Shown piece by piece: positions 1 to 8,712 of a DNA stretch of 64,000 nucleotides. A program made the position numbers and the translations under genes. The notes beneath the pieces are model-generated. The model had not been told where the DNA came from. It saw only the letters and a list, made by a program, of their open reading frames with translations, and searched no databases. The stretch comes from an uncultured Sphingomonadaceae bacterium (GTDB taxonomy: Bacteria > Pseudomonadota > Alphaproteobacteria > Sphingomonadales > Sphingomonadaceae). How positions within the stretch are numbered: the stretch's first letter is position 1; the number at the start of each line of letters is the position of its first letter. Where the stretch lies: contig CANMVC010000001.1 in NCBI GenBank assembly GCA_947501325.1, forward strand, positions 62,001 through 126,000, written 5' to 3'.

Positions 1-1973
1 CGAATGACGGGAGCCTCATCCCAGCGGGGTCGATGCAATTTTGCCGCTATCAGATGCAGCTGATCTTTCAAATCAGCCGCCCTTGTATCCGCTTTGATTT
101 CATAAGCGTCATCATCAATTTCGAAACCAAGCCCAATGCGTCGGCCCGTAGTGATCTTGTCCAACTCTTCCTGACCAAGCTTGCCAATACCGCTTGCCAT
201 CAAAGCCATCCCGCCCGTCCAGGCCAAATTTTCTTCGCTGGCATCAAGGCCGCTATATCCGTTACCGAAGCGCGCATTGACCATAATCTTGTTACGCTCA
301 GCTTTATTTGGGAAAAGCAACACGCGCACGCCATTGGATAAAATAAGTTTCTCCATATCAAATCTGGCAATTTTTTCAGATGACTTAACTTTACCAGCGC
401 GGCCAATGCGCGGCAGGGCGTCAAAGCCTAGATTGGCTTGTTTCACCCGCGCATTGCTGGCCGCCATTACTTCTTTATTCAGTGCTGCCGCGAGCTTGGC
501 TTTTCCGTCATCCACCACCGTTGGCGAAGTTAGCAGCGCTCGTGTCGCCGTTCCACTGAACAGTTTTTGCGTAGATTCCAGCAACCGCTGAGGGGTATAG
601 AGATTACGCATTGCTCGAAAAACATCGAGAGCGGTTTGTGGAGTGGCTACAGTTTCACGAATATCCACGGCATTAACAATGTCATCCGCCTGTTTGCGCG
701 CCGCTTCTGTCGCATAACCTTCGGCCCCAATTGCAAGAGCCGCATCAAATTCGGCAATCTCTCTAGCAATATCCTCTTCCGATGGAGCTTGTGTTGTGGC
801 GTCCGCAATCACGCCGCGCACGTCTTTAAGAGCGGCGGCCCAATCCTCACTCAAAGGAACGATGTTTATGAATGTTCCATCAACTGATCGGCTGACATCC
901 TCTTGGTTCACACTGGCCTGTAGGTAACTTCCCCCTGCCCTGGCACGCGCCTCCAACCTGCGGTTGATCATCTGCAAGGCTAGCAGATCAATCAACAGTT
1001 GCTGATTATAAGCAATAGTATCATCGACTTGTTCCCACGGGCGGACCACTGCCATCGAGATATATCTCGGCAAAGTTGGCTCGATCACCAATCGGCTAAT
1101 ATCTCCACCACTTCCGGGGTCACCAAAATCAGGCGCTACGCCGGCTTCTCCGGTCCCTTTCCACTTCGAGAAATGCTTTTTGATGAGTGCTTCAAATGCA
1201 GCGGGCTCTCCATCACCTGCGATCACAATCACAGTATTTTCAGGACGATACCAGCGCTGATGGAATAGTTGTAACATTTGTGGAGTTGCGGCTGCCAATG
1301 CTTCAGGTGTCCCAATCGGCGCTCTGCTGGCCAGCCGCTGGCCAGCAAAAAACAGCTCTCGAGTAGCGTCCTGAACCTTGGTCTGAGGCCCCTTGCGTTC
1401 TTGCAATTCTGCCATAACGACCGGGCGCTCAGAATTAACCGATATTGCGTTGAGGCCGGGAGCGCTGACCATACCGGAAATAATCTTGATGCTCTCATCC
1501 AAACTGGTGGGATTGGCATTGGGCAGATCAAGCTTGTAAACAGTCTGTGTTGGCGTCGTTTCAGCATTGCTATCGCTGCCAAACGTTGCACCCAAGCGCT
1601 GCCAAATACGCTTCGCTTCGCCATCAGGAACATAAGTTGAGCCACGGAACGACAAATGTTCCATAAAATGCGCAAAACCTTGTTCGTGGTCTTGTTCCAT
1701 AAGGGAACCGACATCAATTCGCACGCGGATGGAAACTTGCCCTGGTGGAACACCATTATTTTTTACCGCATAGCGTAGACCATTATCCAGAACGCCAAAG
1801 GTCCAACTCTTATCGACTGGGACATCACTGCCTTTATAGAGCCACGGCTGTTCAGCACTAGCTTCGACCTTGTTTTCTTCAGCTTGCGCCGAAATTTGGT
1901 AAGGAATTGCTAGTGCAGCAAAAAGGGCAAAATTTGTAATAAGGCGACCAAATGCGCGAAGATGTTTGTTCAT
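1..1973 (-). CDS. M16 family zinc metallopeptidase (insulinase/pitrilysin-like), C-terminus off the left edge
   Basis: Reading leftward from the ATG at 1973 there is an open frame of about 657 codons that is still open at base 1. It starts with a probable Sec signal peptide (hydrophobic stretch to about residue 30, ending near ISAQA). The inverted zinc motif HFMEH lies at residues 102-106 (HxxEH), and the third zinc ligand of the family is probably Glu182 in NSERPVV. M16 peptidases of this periplasmic type are usually about 950 residues with two homologous halves; the visible part covers the catalytic half and the start of the inactive half (a new strand begins near residue 560). It degrades peptides in the periplasm in known relatives. 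It is transcribed divergently from the NifU-like gene. Family assignment is firm; substrate is unknown. Confidence 0.9.
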   Translation of the reverse strand, partial: MNKHLRAFGRLITNFALFAALAIPYQISAQAEENKVEASAEQPWLYKGSDVPVDKSWTFGVLDNGLRYAVKNNGVPPGQVSIRVRIDVGSLMEQDHEQGFAHFMEHLSFRGSTYVPDGEAKRIWQRLGATFGSDSNAETTPTQTVYKLDLPNANPTSLDESIKIISGMVSAPGLNAISVNSERPVVMAELQERKGPQTKVQDATRELFFAGQRLASRAPIGTPEALAAATPQMLQLFHQRWYRPENTVIVIAGDGEPAAFEALIKKHFSKWKGTGEAGVAPDFGDPGSGGDISRLVIEPTLPRYISMAVVRPWEQVDDTIAYNQQLLIDLLALQMINRRLEARARAGGSYLQASVNQEDVSRSVDGTFINIVPLSEDWAAALKDVRGVIADATTQAPSEEDIAREIAEFDAALAIGAEGYATEAARKQADDIVNAVDIRETVATPQTALDVFRAMRNLYTPQRLLESTQKLFSGTATRALLTSPTVVDDGKAKLAAALNKEVMAASNARVKQANLGFDALPRIGRAGKVKSSEKIARFDMEKLILSNGVRVLLFPNKAERNKIMVNARFGNGYSGLDASEENLAWTGGMALMASGIGKLGQEELDKITTGRRIGLGFEIDDDAYEIKADTRAADLKDQLHLIAAKLHRPRWDEAPVI

Positions 1974-2123
1974 GGAACGAGTTATAAGCAGGGCATGTCT
2001 TACTGGCCAGTGAATAAAACCCTCTAGCGTCATGCAAAAAACTTATCGCTAAGACTGCATCTTTTGAAGGCGTTGACGCAATTTAACCTTGATAGCCCGA
2101 GCAAATGCTCCCACATATCGACT

Positions 2124-2696
2124 ATGTTGATAGAAACTGAAAAAACACCAAATCCGTCCACACTTAAATTCTTGATGGGCCAAACCGTTATGGCTGACGG
2201 GACGAGAGATTTTGCGTCACCGGAAGACGCCGAAATATCTCCTCTAGCAGAGGCCTTGTTCACGTTAGGTGATATAACTGGAGTGTTTTTCGGTTCGGAC
2301 TTCGTGTCTGTTACGGCCGGACCTGGGTCTGAATGGACTGATGTAAAGCCTCAGGTCCTCAGTATATTGCTCGATCATTTCTCTGCCGACCTGCCCTTGT
2401 TCAAACCTGGGTCAGCTGGAGAAATCCATATTCCTCTCGAGGAAGAGGTGCATGATGATCCGGAAGATGCGGATATCGTCGCTCAGATCAAAGAATTGAT
2501 AGAAACTCGCGTTCGCCCGGCAGTAGCAAATGATGGTGGTGATATTGTTTATCGCGGCTTTAATCGGGGTGTCGTATTCCTGAAAATGCAAGGCGCTTGT
2601 GCCGGTTGCCCATCATCAACGGCAACCTTGAAGCATGGTATTGAGTCTCTGCTGAAGCATTATGTACCGGAAGTAGTTGAAGTCAGAGCCGCATAA
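2124..2696 (+). CDS. NifU-family Fe-S scaffold/carrier protein (Nfu type)
   Basis: The protein has 190 residues with an N-terminal Nfu domain (about 1-85, beginning MLIETEKTPNPSTLKF) and a C-terminal NifU-like domain (about 115-185) carrying the cluster-binding pair Cys159 and Cys162 in ACAGCPSS. Nfu proteins carry 4Fe-4S clusters from the scaffold to client enzymes in the cytoplasm. I place the start at 2124, where the standard family N-terminus begins; an in-frame ATG at 2064 would add 20 unrelated residues. No isc or suf genes are next to it. It heads a long rightward series of housekeeping genes and may supply clusters to MiaB, which has two clusters and is encoded 4 kb downstream, but that link is inference. 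Confidence 0.9.
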   Translation: MLIETEKTPNPSTLKFLMGQTVMADGTRDFASPEDAEISPLAEALFTLGDITGVFFGSDFVSVTAGPGSEWTDVKPQVLSILLDHFSADLPLFKPGSAGEIHIPLEEEVHDDPEDADIVAQIKELIETRVRPAVANDGGDIVYRGFNRGVVFLKMQGACAGCPSSTATLKHGIESLLKHYVPEVVEVRAA

Positions 2697-2733
2697 CCAA
2701 ATTATCAACCAAAACAAACAGACGGGGAAACTC

Positions 2734-3327
2734 ATGAATCAGCCACTGGATGACGCGGCACTGGATCAACTTTTCCGAAAAGCACGCACCTTTAATGGCT
2801 ATCATGACAAGCCTGTCACGGTGGAGCAGCTGCACGCGATTTGGGATCTCATGAAAATGGGACCAACAAGTGCAAACATGTTGCCTGCGCGACTGGTATG
2901 GTGCCACAGTGAGGATGCAAAACAGCGTCTGGCTGACTGCGCTGGCGAAGGTAACAAAGAGAAAATTGCGAAAGCACCGGCGGCCGTCGTTATCGGCATG
3001 GATCAGAATTTCCATGAATATCTGCCGGAGCTCTTCCCCCATACAGATGCAAAGAGCTGGTTTGACGACGATCCAGAAGGGCGTGTTGACGCCGCAATGC
3101 GAAATAGCTCGCTGCAAGGTGCCTATTTCATTTTGGCCGCTCGCGCTTTGGGGCTAGATACTGGTCCAATGTCAGGATTTGACAATGCGGCTGCGGACAA
3201 AGCTTTTTTTGGCGATCAGCCAAATGTAAAGTCCAACTTCATATCTACCCTCGGCTATGGCGACCCTTCGACCATTTTTGACCGCAGCCCGCGGCCTGAC
3301 TTCGATAAATTCAACGCGGTCATCTGA
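2734..3327 (+). CDS. RutE/HadB-like nitroreductase-fold reductase (malonic semialdehyde reductase family)
   Basis: The protein has 197 residues and aligns along its whole length with E. coli RutE: shared blocks include KARTFNGYHDKPV, MKMGPTSANMLPARLVW, RNSSLQGAYF and ALGLDTGPMSGFDNAA. These FMN-dependent flavoproteins reduce malonic semialdehyde to 3-hydroxypropionate in the pyrimidine-degradation (Rut) pathway of E. coli. No other rut genes are present here, so the physiological substrate may differ and could be another small aldehyde, enal or nitro compound. The start at 2734 is preceded by a GGGGA-type ribosome site; an upstream in-frame ATG at 2677 overlaps the nfu gene end and is less likely. 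Terminal gap of 17 bases to tsaB suggests co-transcription. Confidence 0.85.
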   Translation: MNQPLDDAALDQLFRKARTFNGYHDKPVTVEQLHAIWDLMKMGPTSANMLPARLVWCHSEDAKQRLADCAGEGNKEKIAKAPAAVVIGMDQNFHEYLPELFPHTDAKSWFDDDPEGRVDAAMRNSSLQGAYFILAARALGLDTGPMSGFDNAAADKAFFGDQPNVKSNFISTLGYGDPSTIFDRSPRPDFDKFNAVI

Positions 3328-3344
3328 CAGTCAGTGTCAGACAG

Positions 3345-3971
3345 ATGGGCAAACGTGTTCTCGCTATAGATACTGCAACGACCGCCTGTTCGATCGCGTT
3401 GTTCGAAGATGCAAAACTGATAGACAGTAACTTTGAAGAAATAGGCCGCGGTCATGCCGAGAAGCTGATACCGATGGTTGCGCAATTGCCGGACAAAGGA
3501 CGCGCAGACCAGATTTTGGTGAATTGCGGGCCCGGTAGCTTTACCGGCGTTCGCATCGGGCTATCTGCCGCAAAAGCCCTTGCCATGGCTTGGCATGCAG
3601 ACGTTTCCGGATATCAATGTCTAAATCTGGTCGCTGCACAGGCTTTAGTTGACATGGAACATGCCTCCCCTGTCTTTGTCGTAATGGTCGGCGGGCATGG
3701 CGAATATTTTGTTCAAAATTTCGATGCCGACGGCAGTCCATTGGATGATCTGCTTTCACTCTCCCCCGAGTCCGCTCTACGCCATGCGAAAACTAATATT
3801 TTTGTTGGCTCTGCTGCCCAATCTTTAGCTAGTTTAACCGATGGTGCCGACTGCTTGGCGGTCTTACCGGACGCCGCAAAATCAATGTTGTTAGGCGGAC
3901 ATCATGAATATCTCGACGCTAAGCCTATCTACGGCCGCGCACCGGATGCACAACCGGCTCGTCAGGCTTAG
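3345..3971 (+). CDS. tsaB: tRNA threonylcarbamoyladenosine biosynthesis protein TsaB
   Basis: The protein has 208 residues with the ASKHA-type N-terminus LAIDTATTACSIALF, the GRGHAEKLIPM block and the nucleotide-fold segment VNCGPGSFTGVRIGLSAAKALA, all diagnostic of TsaB (YeaZ). TsaB is the inactive paralogue that, with TsaD and TsaE, transfers the threonylcarbamoyl group to A37 of ANN-decoding tRNAs. The C-terminal half is short and variable, as usual. It is three bases upstream of rimI, and tsaB-rimI adjacency is a very common arrangement in bacteria, which strengthens both calls. tsaD and tsaE are not in this window. Confidence 0.93.
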   Translation: MGKRVLAIDTATTACSIALFEDAKLIDSNFEEIGRGHAEKLIPMVAQLPDKGRADQILVNCGPGSFTGVRIGLSAAKALAMAWHADVSGYQCLNLVAAQALVDMEHASPVFVVMVGGHGEYFVQNFDADGSPLDDLLSLSPESALRHAKTNIFVGSAAQSLASLTDGADCLAVLPDAAKSMLLGGHHEYLDAKPIYGRAPDAQPARQA

Positions 3972-3974
3972 AAG

Positions 3975-4487
3975 ATGCCCGAACTCGACTCTGATCTCAA
4001 AAACACCTTAATCTCCACGAAATCGAGCCAAGCAGTCGAACTTGAATATGCTGAATGTGATAAAATCCCAGTCATAATGCGGATTATGCAATCTGCTTTT
4101 TCCAGCACATATGGAGAGTCCTGGAATGAGCATCAATGCAGATCCATGTTGTCTCTGCCCGGCACGCGTTTGATGATTGCCAATTGTGACGAACAGCCGT
4201 GCGGCTTTGCAATCAGCAGAGAGGTTGCAGGCGAAGAAGAATTGTTGATGATTGCCGTAGATCCCAAGTATCAGAATAGAGGTGTAGGCCTCGCAATTCT
4301 GAACAAATTGATCTCGAATGCCAGAAATAATGGCACGGTAGCTGTGTTTTTGGAGGTTCGTGCAAATAATCCAGCGCAAAGCCTCTATCAAAAGCTCGGG
4401 TTTGAGAAAGTTGGACTTCGGCCTGCCTATTATACTGGCGACAACAAAGAAAAATATGACGCTCTTACCTACAAGAAGTCTCTCTGA
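3975..4487 (+). CDS. rimI: ribosomal-protein-alanine N-acetyltransferase RimI (GNAT)
   Basis: This 170-residue GNAT enzyme contains the acetyl-CoA pyrophosphate loop in DPKYQNRGVGLAIL (Q/RxxGxG/A type, about residues 94-107), followed by VFLEVRANNPAQSLYQKLGFEKVGLRPAYY, the classical RimI C-terminal block. RimI acetylates the N-terminal alanine of ribosomal protein S18 and sometimes other proteins. It begins three bases after the tsaB stop codon and was probably co-transcribed with it. The N-terminal 25 residues are not conserved in the family, so a later start is possible. RimI is the best call given the tsaB neighbour. Confidence 0.88.
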   Translation: MPELDSDLKNTLISTKSSQAVELEYAECDKIPVIMRIMQSAFSSTYGESWNEHQCRSMLSLPGTRLMIANCDEQPCGFAISREVAGEEELLMIAVDPKYQNRGVGLAILNKLISNARNNGTVAVFLEVRANNPAQSLYQKLGFEKVGLRPAYYTGDNKEKYDALTYKKSL

Positions 4488-4613
4488 TGATTAAAGCAAC
4501 GTAAATTCAACACACTACATAGTTTGATCGTTGATAATCTAATTTGTCCGTGCAAATAACTGCGCAGCAAAAAATTGCTCAAAACCATAAAATGGTCGCA
4601 CGAAGAGGTATAT

Positions 4614-5027
4614 ATGACAGAGGAAGATATTGCTCTGAATGAGACGTTGATTGCGCTCACTTCAGATATTGTTGCTGCACATGTTAGTAATAACAGTGTG
4701 GCCGTTTCAGACTTACCGCTCATCATAAACAATGTGCACAGCGCACTATCTGGTCTGTCCGGAAAAGCCGCCGAGCAGGCCCGTCCCGACCCCGCCGTGC
4801 CGATCAAATCTTCGATCAAGCCTGATTATATCGTCTGTCTGGAAGATGGTAAGAAGTTGAAAATGCTAAAACGGCACCTAATGACTCATTACGGCATGAC
4901 CCCGGACGAATATCGTGTAAAATGGGGCTTGCCGAGCAACTACCCGATGGTTGCTCCCAATTATGCTGAGAAACGCCGCGAATTGGCCAAGGCCATTGGT
5001 TTGGGCAAGAAAAAGACGAAGAGTTAG
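4614..5027 (+). CDS. MucR/Ros-family zinc-finger transcriptional regulator
   Basis: The 137-residue protein has the MucR/Ros core YIVCLEDGKKLKMLKRHLMTHYGMTPDEYR near residues 72-101 and a basic C-terminus (KKKTKS). In this family the prokaryotic zinc finger uses Cys-x2-Cys-x9-His-x3-His; here the second cysteine is an aspartate (Cys75, Asp78, His88, His92), a variant seen in many MucR homologues. MucR proteins act as global, H-NS-like silencers that bind AT-rich promoters and control exopolysaccharide, motility and virulence genes. The start at 4614 is chosen because GAAGAGGT stands just upstream; an ATG at 4575 has no such site. Targets here cannot be deduced. Confidence 0.9.
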   Translation: MTEEDIALNETLIALTSDIVAAHVSNNSVAVSDLPLIINNVHSALSGLSGKAAEQARPDPAVPIKSSIKPDYIVCLEDGKKLKMLKRHLMTHYGMTPDEYRVKWGLPSNYPMVAPNYAEKRRELAKAIGLGKKKTKS

Positions 5028-5056
5028 ACCTCATCCTGCATTAGAATTAATCAATG

Positions 5057-5087
5057 GGGAAATTGCGAATAATATCGCAGTTTTCCC
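5057..5087 (+). promoter_or_regulatory. inverted repeat between mucR and the Fur-family gene (hairpin or operator)
   Basis: Arms GGGAAATTGCGA (5057-5068) and TCGCAGTTTTCCC (5075-5087) pair over ten or more positions around a six-base loop. It starts 29 bases after the mucR stop and is followed by a short T-rich tract, so it may be the mucR terminator; its AT-rich core also resembles a regulator site. Confidence 0.5.
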
Positions 5088-5104
5088 TTTGCTTTATTGT
5101 CGGC

Positions 5105-5123
5105 GGATAATAGGGTATTATCC
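5105..5123. promoter_or_regulatory. perfect 7-bp inverted repeat, candidate operator of the Fur-family gene
   Basis: GGATAAT and ATTATCC (5105-5111 and 5117-5123) are exact reverse complements separated by AGGGT. The centre is 29 bases before the start codon of the Fur-family regulator, the position expected for an autoregulatory operator overlapping its promoter. It does not match the E. coli Fur box closely, so the cognate protein is inferred only from position. Confidence 0.45.
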
Positions 5124-5142
5124 AATAATCGGGACGGAGCAA

Positions 5143-5565
5143 ATGCCGGATAAAATTGACCTTGAAAAATTATGTGCGGAAAAAGGGCTGCGAATAACGG
5201 ACCAGCGCCGTGTTATTGCACGTGTGATTTCTGACGCGGATGATCATCCTGATGTGGAAACGCTTCATGAGCGGGCATCGGCGGTTGATTCACGCATTTC
5301 CATTGCCACTGTTTACCGAACGGTGCGCTTGTTTGAAGAAGCTGGAATCCTTGATCGCCATGATTTTGGCGACGGGCGAGCACGTTATGAAGCGGTACCA
5401 GAGGCGCATCATGACCATCTGATTGATGTCGAAACCGGCAAAGTGATTGAATTTGTCGATCCTGAGCTTGAAGCCTTGCAAAAGCAAATTGCTGAGAAAC
5501 TCGGCTATCGATTGGTCGACCATCGCATGGAACTATATGGCGTATCCTCTGACCGAAAGAACTGA
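5143..5565 (+). CDS. Fur-family metal-responsive transcriptional regulator
   Basis: The 140-residue protein has the Fur winged-helix with recognition segment IATVYRTVRLFEEAGI (about 53-69) and the metal-site motif HHDH at 89-92. The C-terminal CxxC pairs of E. coli Fur are absent (the only cysteine is Cys11), as in alphaproteobacterial Fur/Mur proteins, which often sense manganese rather than iron. It therefore represses iron- or manganese-uptake genes with Fe2+/Mn2+ as corepressor. GGAG lies five bases before the ATG at 5143. The inverted repeat at 5105-5123 may be its own operator. Zur and PerR are less likely because their typical cysteines or residues are missing. Confidence 0.88.
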   Translation: MPDKIDLEKLCAEKGLRITDQRRVIARVISDADDHPDVETLHERASAVDSRISIATVYRTVRLFEEAGILDRHDFGDGRARYEAVPEAHHDHLIDVETGKVIEFVDPELEALQKQIAEKLGYRLVDHRMELYGVSSDRKN

Positions 5566-6337
5566 CGCTGGGCAGCTTTCAGCTTCAATGGTGGGAGCAC
5601 TGCTTTTCGGATTACGGCTGTTGGGGATTTTGCTCAGCTTGCTCGTTTGTCTTCCCCTGCACTATTTATGGCGATTATTCCGCTTGCCCTCTCCATGGCC
5701 TCGGTTCTTCCTTTGGTTGGTGGCAACCAATTGCGGCGCAGTGATCAAGACCCAAGGTAATCGTCTGAAGCAAGATGTTTTCTATGTTTCCAATCATATA
5801 AGCTGGTTTGATATTCCCGTGATAGCCGGGGTAACCGGCTGCACTTTTGTAGCGCAGGATGGCATCGCCAGTTGGCCAATCATTGGATGGCTGTGCCGGA
5901 TCAATAAGACGATTTTCGTCTCTCGGACCGAGCGAATGCAAGTTGGTGGTCAGATCGACATTATCCGTGAAGCCATAGAGGAAAAATACCCGATCACCGT
6001 CTTTCCCGAGGGCACTACCACGGACGGCCATAACCTGCTCCCGTTCAAACCTTCTCTATTTCAGGCTATGGCACCACCCCCAAAACCAACCATGATTCAA
6101 CCGATGCTTTTGGATTATGGGAAAGTCAGCACAGATATCGCATGGGTTGGTGATGAACCTGCGGTCGCCAATGCCAAACGATTATTTGCGCGGCTAGGCG
6201 TTATTCCGACGACCCTGTATTTTCTGGAGCCATTTGATCCCGCCCAATTTGGTGATCGCAAGGCAATCTGCGCGGAGGCAGAACGACGGATAACCAAGGC
6301 GCTTTCCGCTTCCCTGTCTGGAGAGCCCGTTGTATAG
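5537..6337 (+). CDS. 1-acyl-sn-glycerol-3-phosphate acyltransferase (PlsC family)
   Basis: The protein (266 residues from the chosen start) begins with a hydrophobic segment (about 20-45) and contains the acyltransferase motifs NHISWFD (residues 86-92, NHx4D) and FPEGT (156-160). It transfers an acyl chain to lysophosphatidic acid at the inner membrane, the second step of phospholipid synthesis, or a related lysophospholipid or ornithine-lipid step. The start at 5537 overlaps the Fur-family gene by 29 bases and has GGAA upstream; an ATG at 5588 avoids the overlap but lacks a ribosome site, so the start is uncertain. It lies nine bases upstream of miaB. Confidence 0.85.
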   Translation: MAYPLTERTDAGQLSASMVGALLFGLRLLGILLSLLVCLPLHYLWRLFRLPSPWPRFFLWLVATNCGAVIKTQGNRLKQDVFYVSNHISWFDIPVIAGVTGCTFVAQDGIASWPIIGWLCRINKTIFVSRTERMQVGGQIDIIREAIEEKYPITVFPEGTTTDGHNLLPFKPSLFQAMAPPPKPTMIQPMLLDYGKVSTDIAWVGDEPAVANAKRLFARLGVIPTTLYFLEPFDPAQFGDRKAICAEAERRITKALSASLSGEPVV

Positions 6338-6346
6338 GCAACGGCT

Positions 6347-7684
6347 ATGAATCGATCTGATCCCAAAAAATTCCGCGTCAAATCATTTGGCTGTCAAATG
6401 AATGTCTATGATGGTGAACGCATGTCCGAAATGCTCGTCGACCAGGGCATGTCACACGCCGTTGATGGTGAAGATGCTGACTTGGTTGTTCTGAATACCT
6501 GTCACATTAGAGAAAAGGCGGCAGAGAAGGTCTATTCGGACATTGGTCGCTTACGCGGCAAAGACGGCAAGAGCCCGATGATTGCTGTCGCTGGCTGCGT
6601 GGCACAAGCGGAAGGCAAAGAAATTTCACGTCGGGCGCCAAGCGTTGACATTGTCGTGGGTCCGCAAGCCTATCACCGGCTGCCGGCGCTTATCGAACGC
6701 GCCAAAACCGGCAAAAAGGCGCTGGATACTGATATGCCCGCTGCGTCAAAATTCGATATATTGCCCGCACGGAAGAAACAGGTTCGCCCAAGCGCCTTTT
6801 TGACGGTCCAGGAAGGTTGCGACAAATTCTGTACCTATTGCGTGGTGCCATATACCCGCGGTGCTGAAATCTCACGCCCATGGACTGATTTGATCAACGA
6901 AGCGCAGGCGCTCGTCGATGGCGGTGTGAAGGAAATTACTCTGCTCGGTCAGAACGTCAACGCCTGGACGAGCGAGAACGACAAGGGGCAAGTCCAGGGG
7001 CTCGATGGTTTGATCCGCGCATTAGACAAAATCGACGGACTGGAGCGCATAAGATATACAACCAGTCACCCCAATGACATGACGGAAGCCCTAATCACGG
7101 CGCACGGTGAGATACCGGCATTAATGCCTTATCTGCATCTTCCCGTCCAGTCCGGCAGCGACCGGATCTTAAAAGCCATGAACCGCTCGCATACCACCCA
7201 GAGCTATCTCGACATTTTGTCGCGCATGCGCCAAGTCAGGCCGGATATTGCCATTTCCGGAGACTTTATTGTCGGTTTCCCTGGTGAAACGGATGCGGAC
7301 TTTGAAGATACATTAACCGTTATTCGCGAAGCCAATTATTCTCAGGCCTATTCGTTCAAATATTCACCTCGACCCGGAACACCAGCTGCTACGATGGACG
7401 ATCAAATCGCACCCGAAGTCATGGATGAACGACTCCAGCGGCTACAGGCCTTGTTGAACGAACAGCAACATGATTTTAACAGGCAAGCACTTGGCCGACG
7501 GACTGATATCTTGCTGGAACGCAAGGGCAAACTCGAAGGGCAACTCGTTGGCAAAACGCCATGGTTGCAATCTGTTCATATCATCGCTCCTGAACTGGCG
7601 ATTGGTGATATGGTTGATGTAACGATTGAAAGCGCCGGCCCCAATAGCCTTCAAGGCAAAATGACACAGAGAGAAGCTGCTTAA
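6347..7684 (+). CDS. miaB: tRNA-2-methylthio-N6-dimethylallyladenosine synthase MiaB
   Basis: This radical-SAM methylthiotransferase has 445 residues with the UPF0004 domain first (Cys16, Cys52, Cys84 bind the auxiliary 4Fe-4S cluster), then the radical-SAM triad Cys158-x3-Cys162-x2-Cys165 in GCDKFCTYCVVPYTRG, and a C-terminal TRAM domain (about 378-442). It adds a methylthio group to i6A37 of tRNAs reading UNN codons. The fragment CVVPYTRGAEISRP and the length are typical of MiaB rather than RimO or MtaB. Its TAA stop shares one base with the phoH ATG (TAATG), and miaB-phoH-ybeY-corC order is conserved in many alphaproteobacteria. Confidence 0.95.
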   Translation: MNRSDPKKFRVKSFGCQMNVYDGERMSEMLVDQGMSHAVDGEDADLVVLNTCHIREKAAEKVYSDIGRLRGKDGKSPMIAVAGCVAQAEGKEISRRAPSVDIVVGPQAYHRLPALIERAKTGKKALDTDMPAASKFDILPARKKQVRPSAFLTVQEGCDKFCTYCVVPYTRGAEISRPWTDLINEAQALVDGGVKEITLLGQNVNAWTSENDKGQVQGLDGLIRALDKIDGLERIRYTTSHPNDMTEALITAHGEIPALMPYLHLPVQSGSDRILKAMNRSHTTQSYLDILSRMRQVRPDIAISGDFIVGFPGETDADFEDTLTVIREANYSQAYSFKYSPRPGTPAATMDDQIAPEVMDERLQRLQALLNEQQHDFNRQALGRRTDILLERKGKLEGQLVGKTPWLQSVHIIAPELAIGDMVDVTIESAGPNSLQGKMTQREAA

Positions 7685-8712
7685 TGGCCAAGAAGAGCAT
7701 TGCCGAAGACAAAATGAATCTGGTCACGCTGGACGTAGAATTTGATGATCCCCAAATATTAGGTGAACTCTTCGGAGAATATGATCGCAATATAGTTGCC
7801 ATCGAAAATCGCCTCGGTGTCTATATAGCCGCCCGAGGAACCAAGCTGAAAATCGAAGGGGAAGAAGAGGCTGCAACTCAAGCCCGTGATGTCCTGACCG
7901 GTATCTACAATCGCTTGGAAGAAGGCCAAGAAATTGACGCTGCAGTCGTCGAAGCAATTATAGGCATGGTTGCAGATCCACGGGTTTCCAAAACAGCGAA
8001 ATCAGAAACGGCTCAAAAAGCGGCTAAAACCGATATCTCTGCTCCGCCCAAAGTTATGATCAAGACGCGCAAAAAAACGATTTTCCCGCGCTCCGTTCGT
8101 CAAGCCGACTATATGGAAAAACTGGCTCGCGATGATATGATCTTTGCGCTTGGCCCTGCGGGTACCGGCAAAACCTATTTGGCGGTCGCACAAGCCGTCT
8201 CACAACTCATTACAGGTTCGGTGGATCGCCTGATCCTATCTCGCCCCGCCGTAGAGGCTGGTGAAAAAATTGGCTTTTTGCCTGGTGACATGAAGGAAAA
8301 AGTCGATCCCTTCCTCCGCCCGCTATATGATGCGCTTTACGATACTCTACCCGCCGAGCAGGTCGAACGCCGGATCGAAAGCGGCGAAATTGAAATAGCG
8401 CCTATCGCATTCATGCGTGGTCGAACTTTAGCCGATGCATTTGTTATTTTGGATGAAGCGCAGAATACTACGGCCGCGCAAATGAAGATGTTCCTCACGC
8501 GTTTTGGTATGAATAGCCGGATGGTCATATGCGGCGATCCGAAACAAGTCGACCTGCCTGGCGGCGCGACCTCTGGTTTAGCCGATGCGGTTCAGAAACT
8601 GGAAGGTGTTGATAGTGTGAGCACCGTAAAATTCGGTGCTGCTGACGTTGTTCGCCATCCATTGGTCGGCAAAATAGTCGAAGCCTATGAAGGCAAAGAT
8701 GCTACAGATTGA
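7684..8712 (+). CDS. PhoH family ATPase
   Basis: The protein has 342 residues: a KH-like N-terminal region (about 10-95) and the PhoH ATPase domain with Walker A GPAGTGKT at 157-164 and the Walker B/DEAQNTT segment near residue 256. PhoH-like proteins are cytoplasmic NTPases, probably RNA helicase-like, linked to ribosome or RNA maturation together with YbeY. The start codon overlaps the miaB stop by one base, and the 3' end overlaps ybeY by 14 bases, so translation of the three is likely coupled. No phosphate-regulation site was seen. Confidence 0.93.
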   Translation: MAKKSIAEDKMNLVTLDVEFDDPQILGELFGEYDRNIVAIENRLGVYIAARGTKLKIEGEEEAATQARDVLTGIYNRLEEGQEIDAAVVEAIIGMVADPRVSKTAKSETAQKAAKTDISAPPKVMIKTRKKTIFPRSVRQADYMEKLARDDMIFALGPAGTGKTYLAVAQAVSQLITGSVDRLILSRPAVEAGEKIGFLPGDMKEKVDPFLRPLYDALYDTLPAEQVERRIESGEIEIAPIAFMRGRTLADAFVILDEAQNTTAAQMKMFLTRFGMNSRMVICGDPKQVDLPGGATSGLADAVQKLEGVDSVSTVKFGAADVVRHPLVGKIVEAYEGKDATD

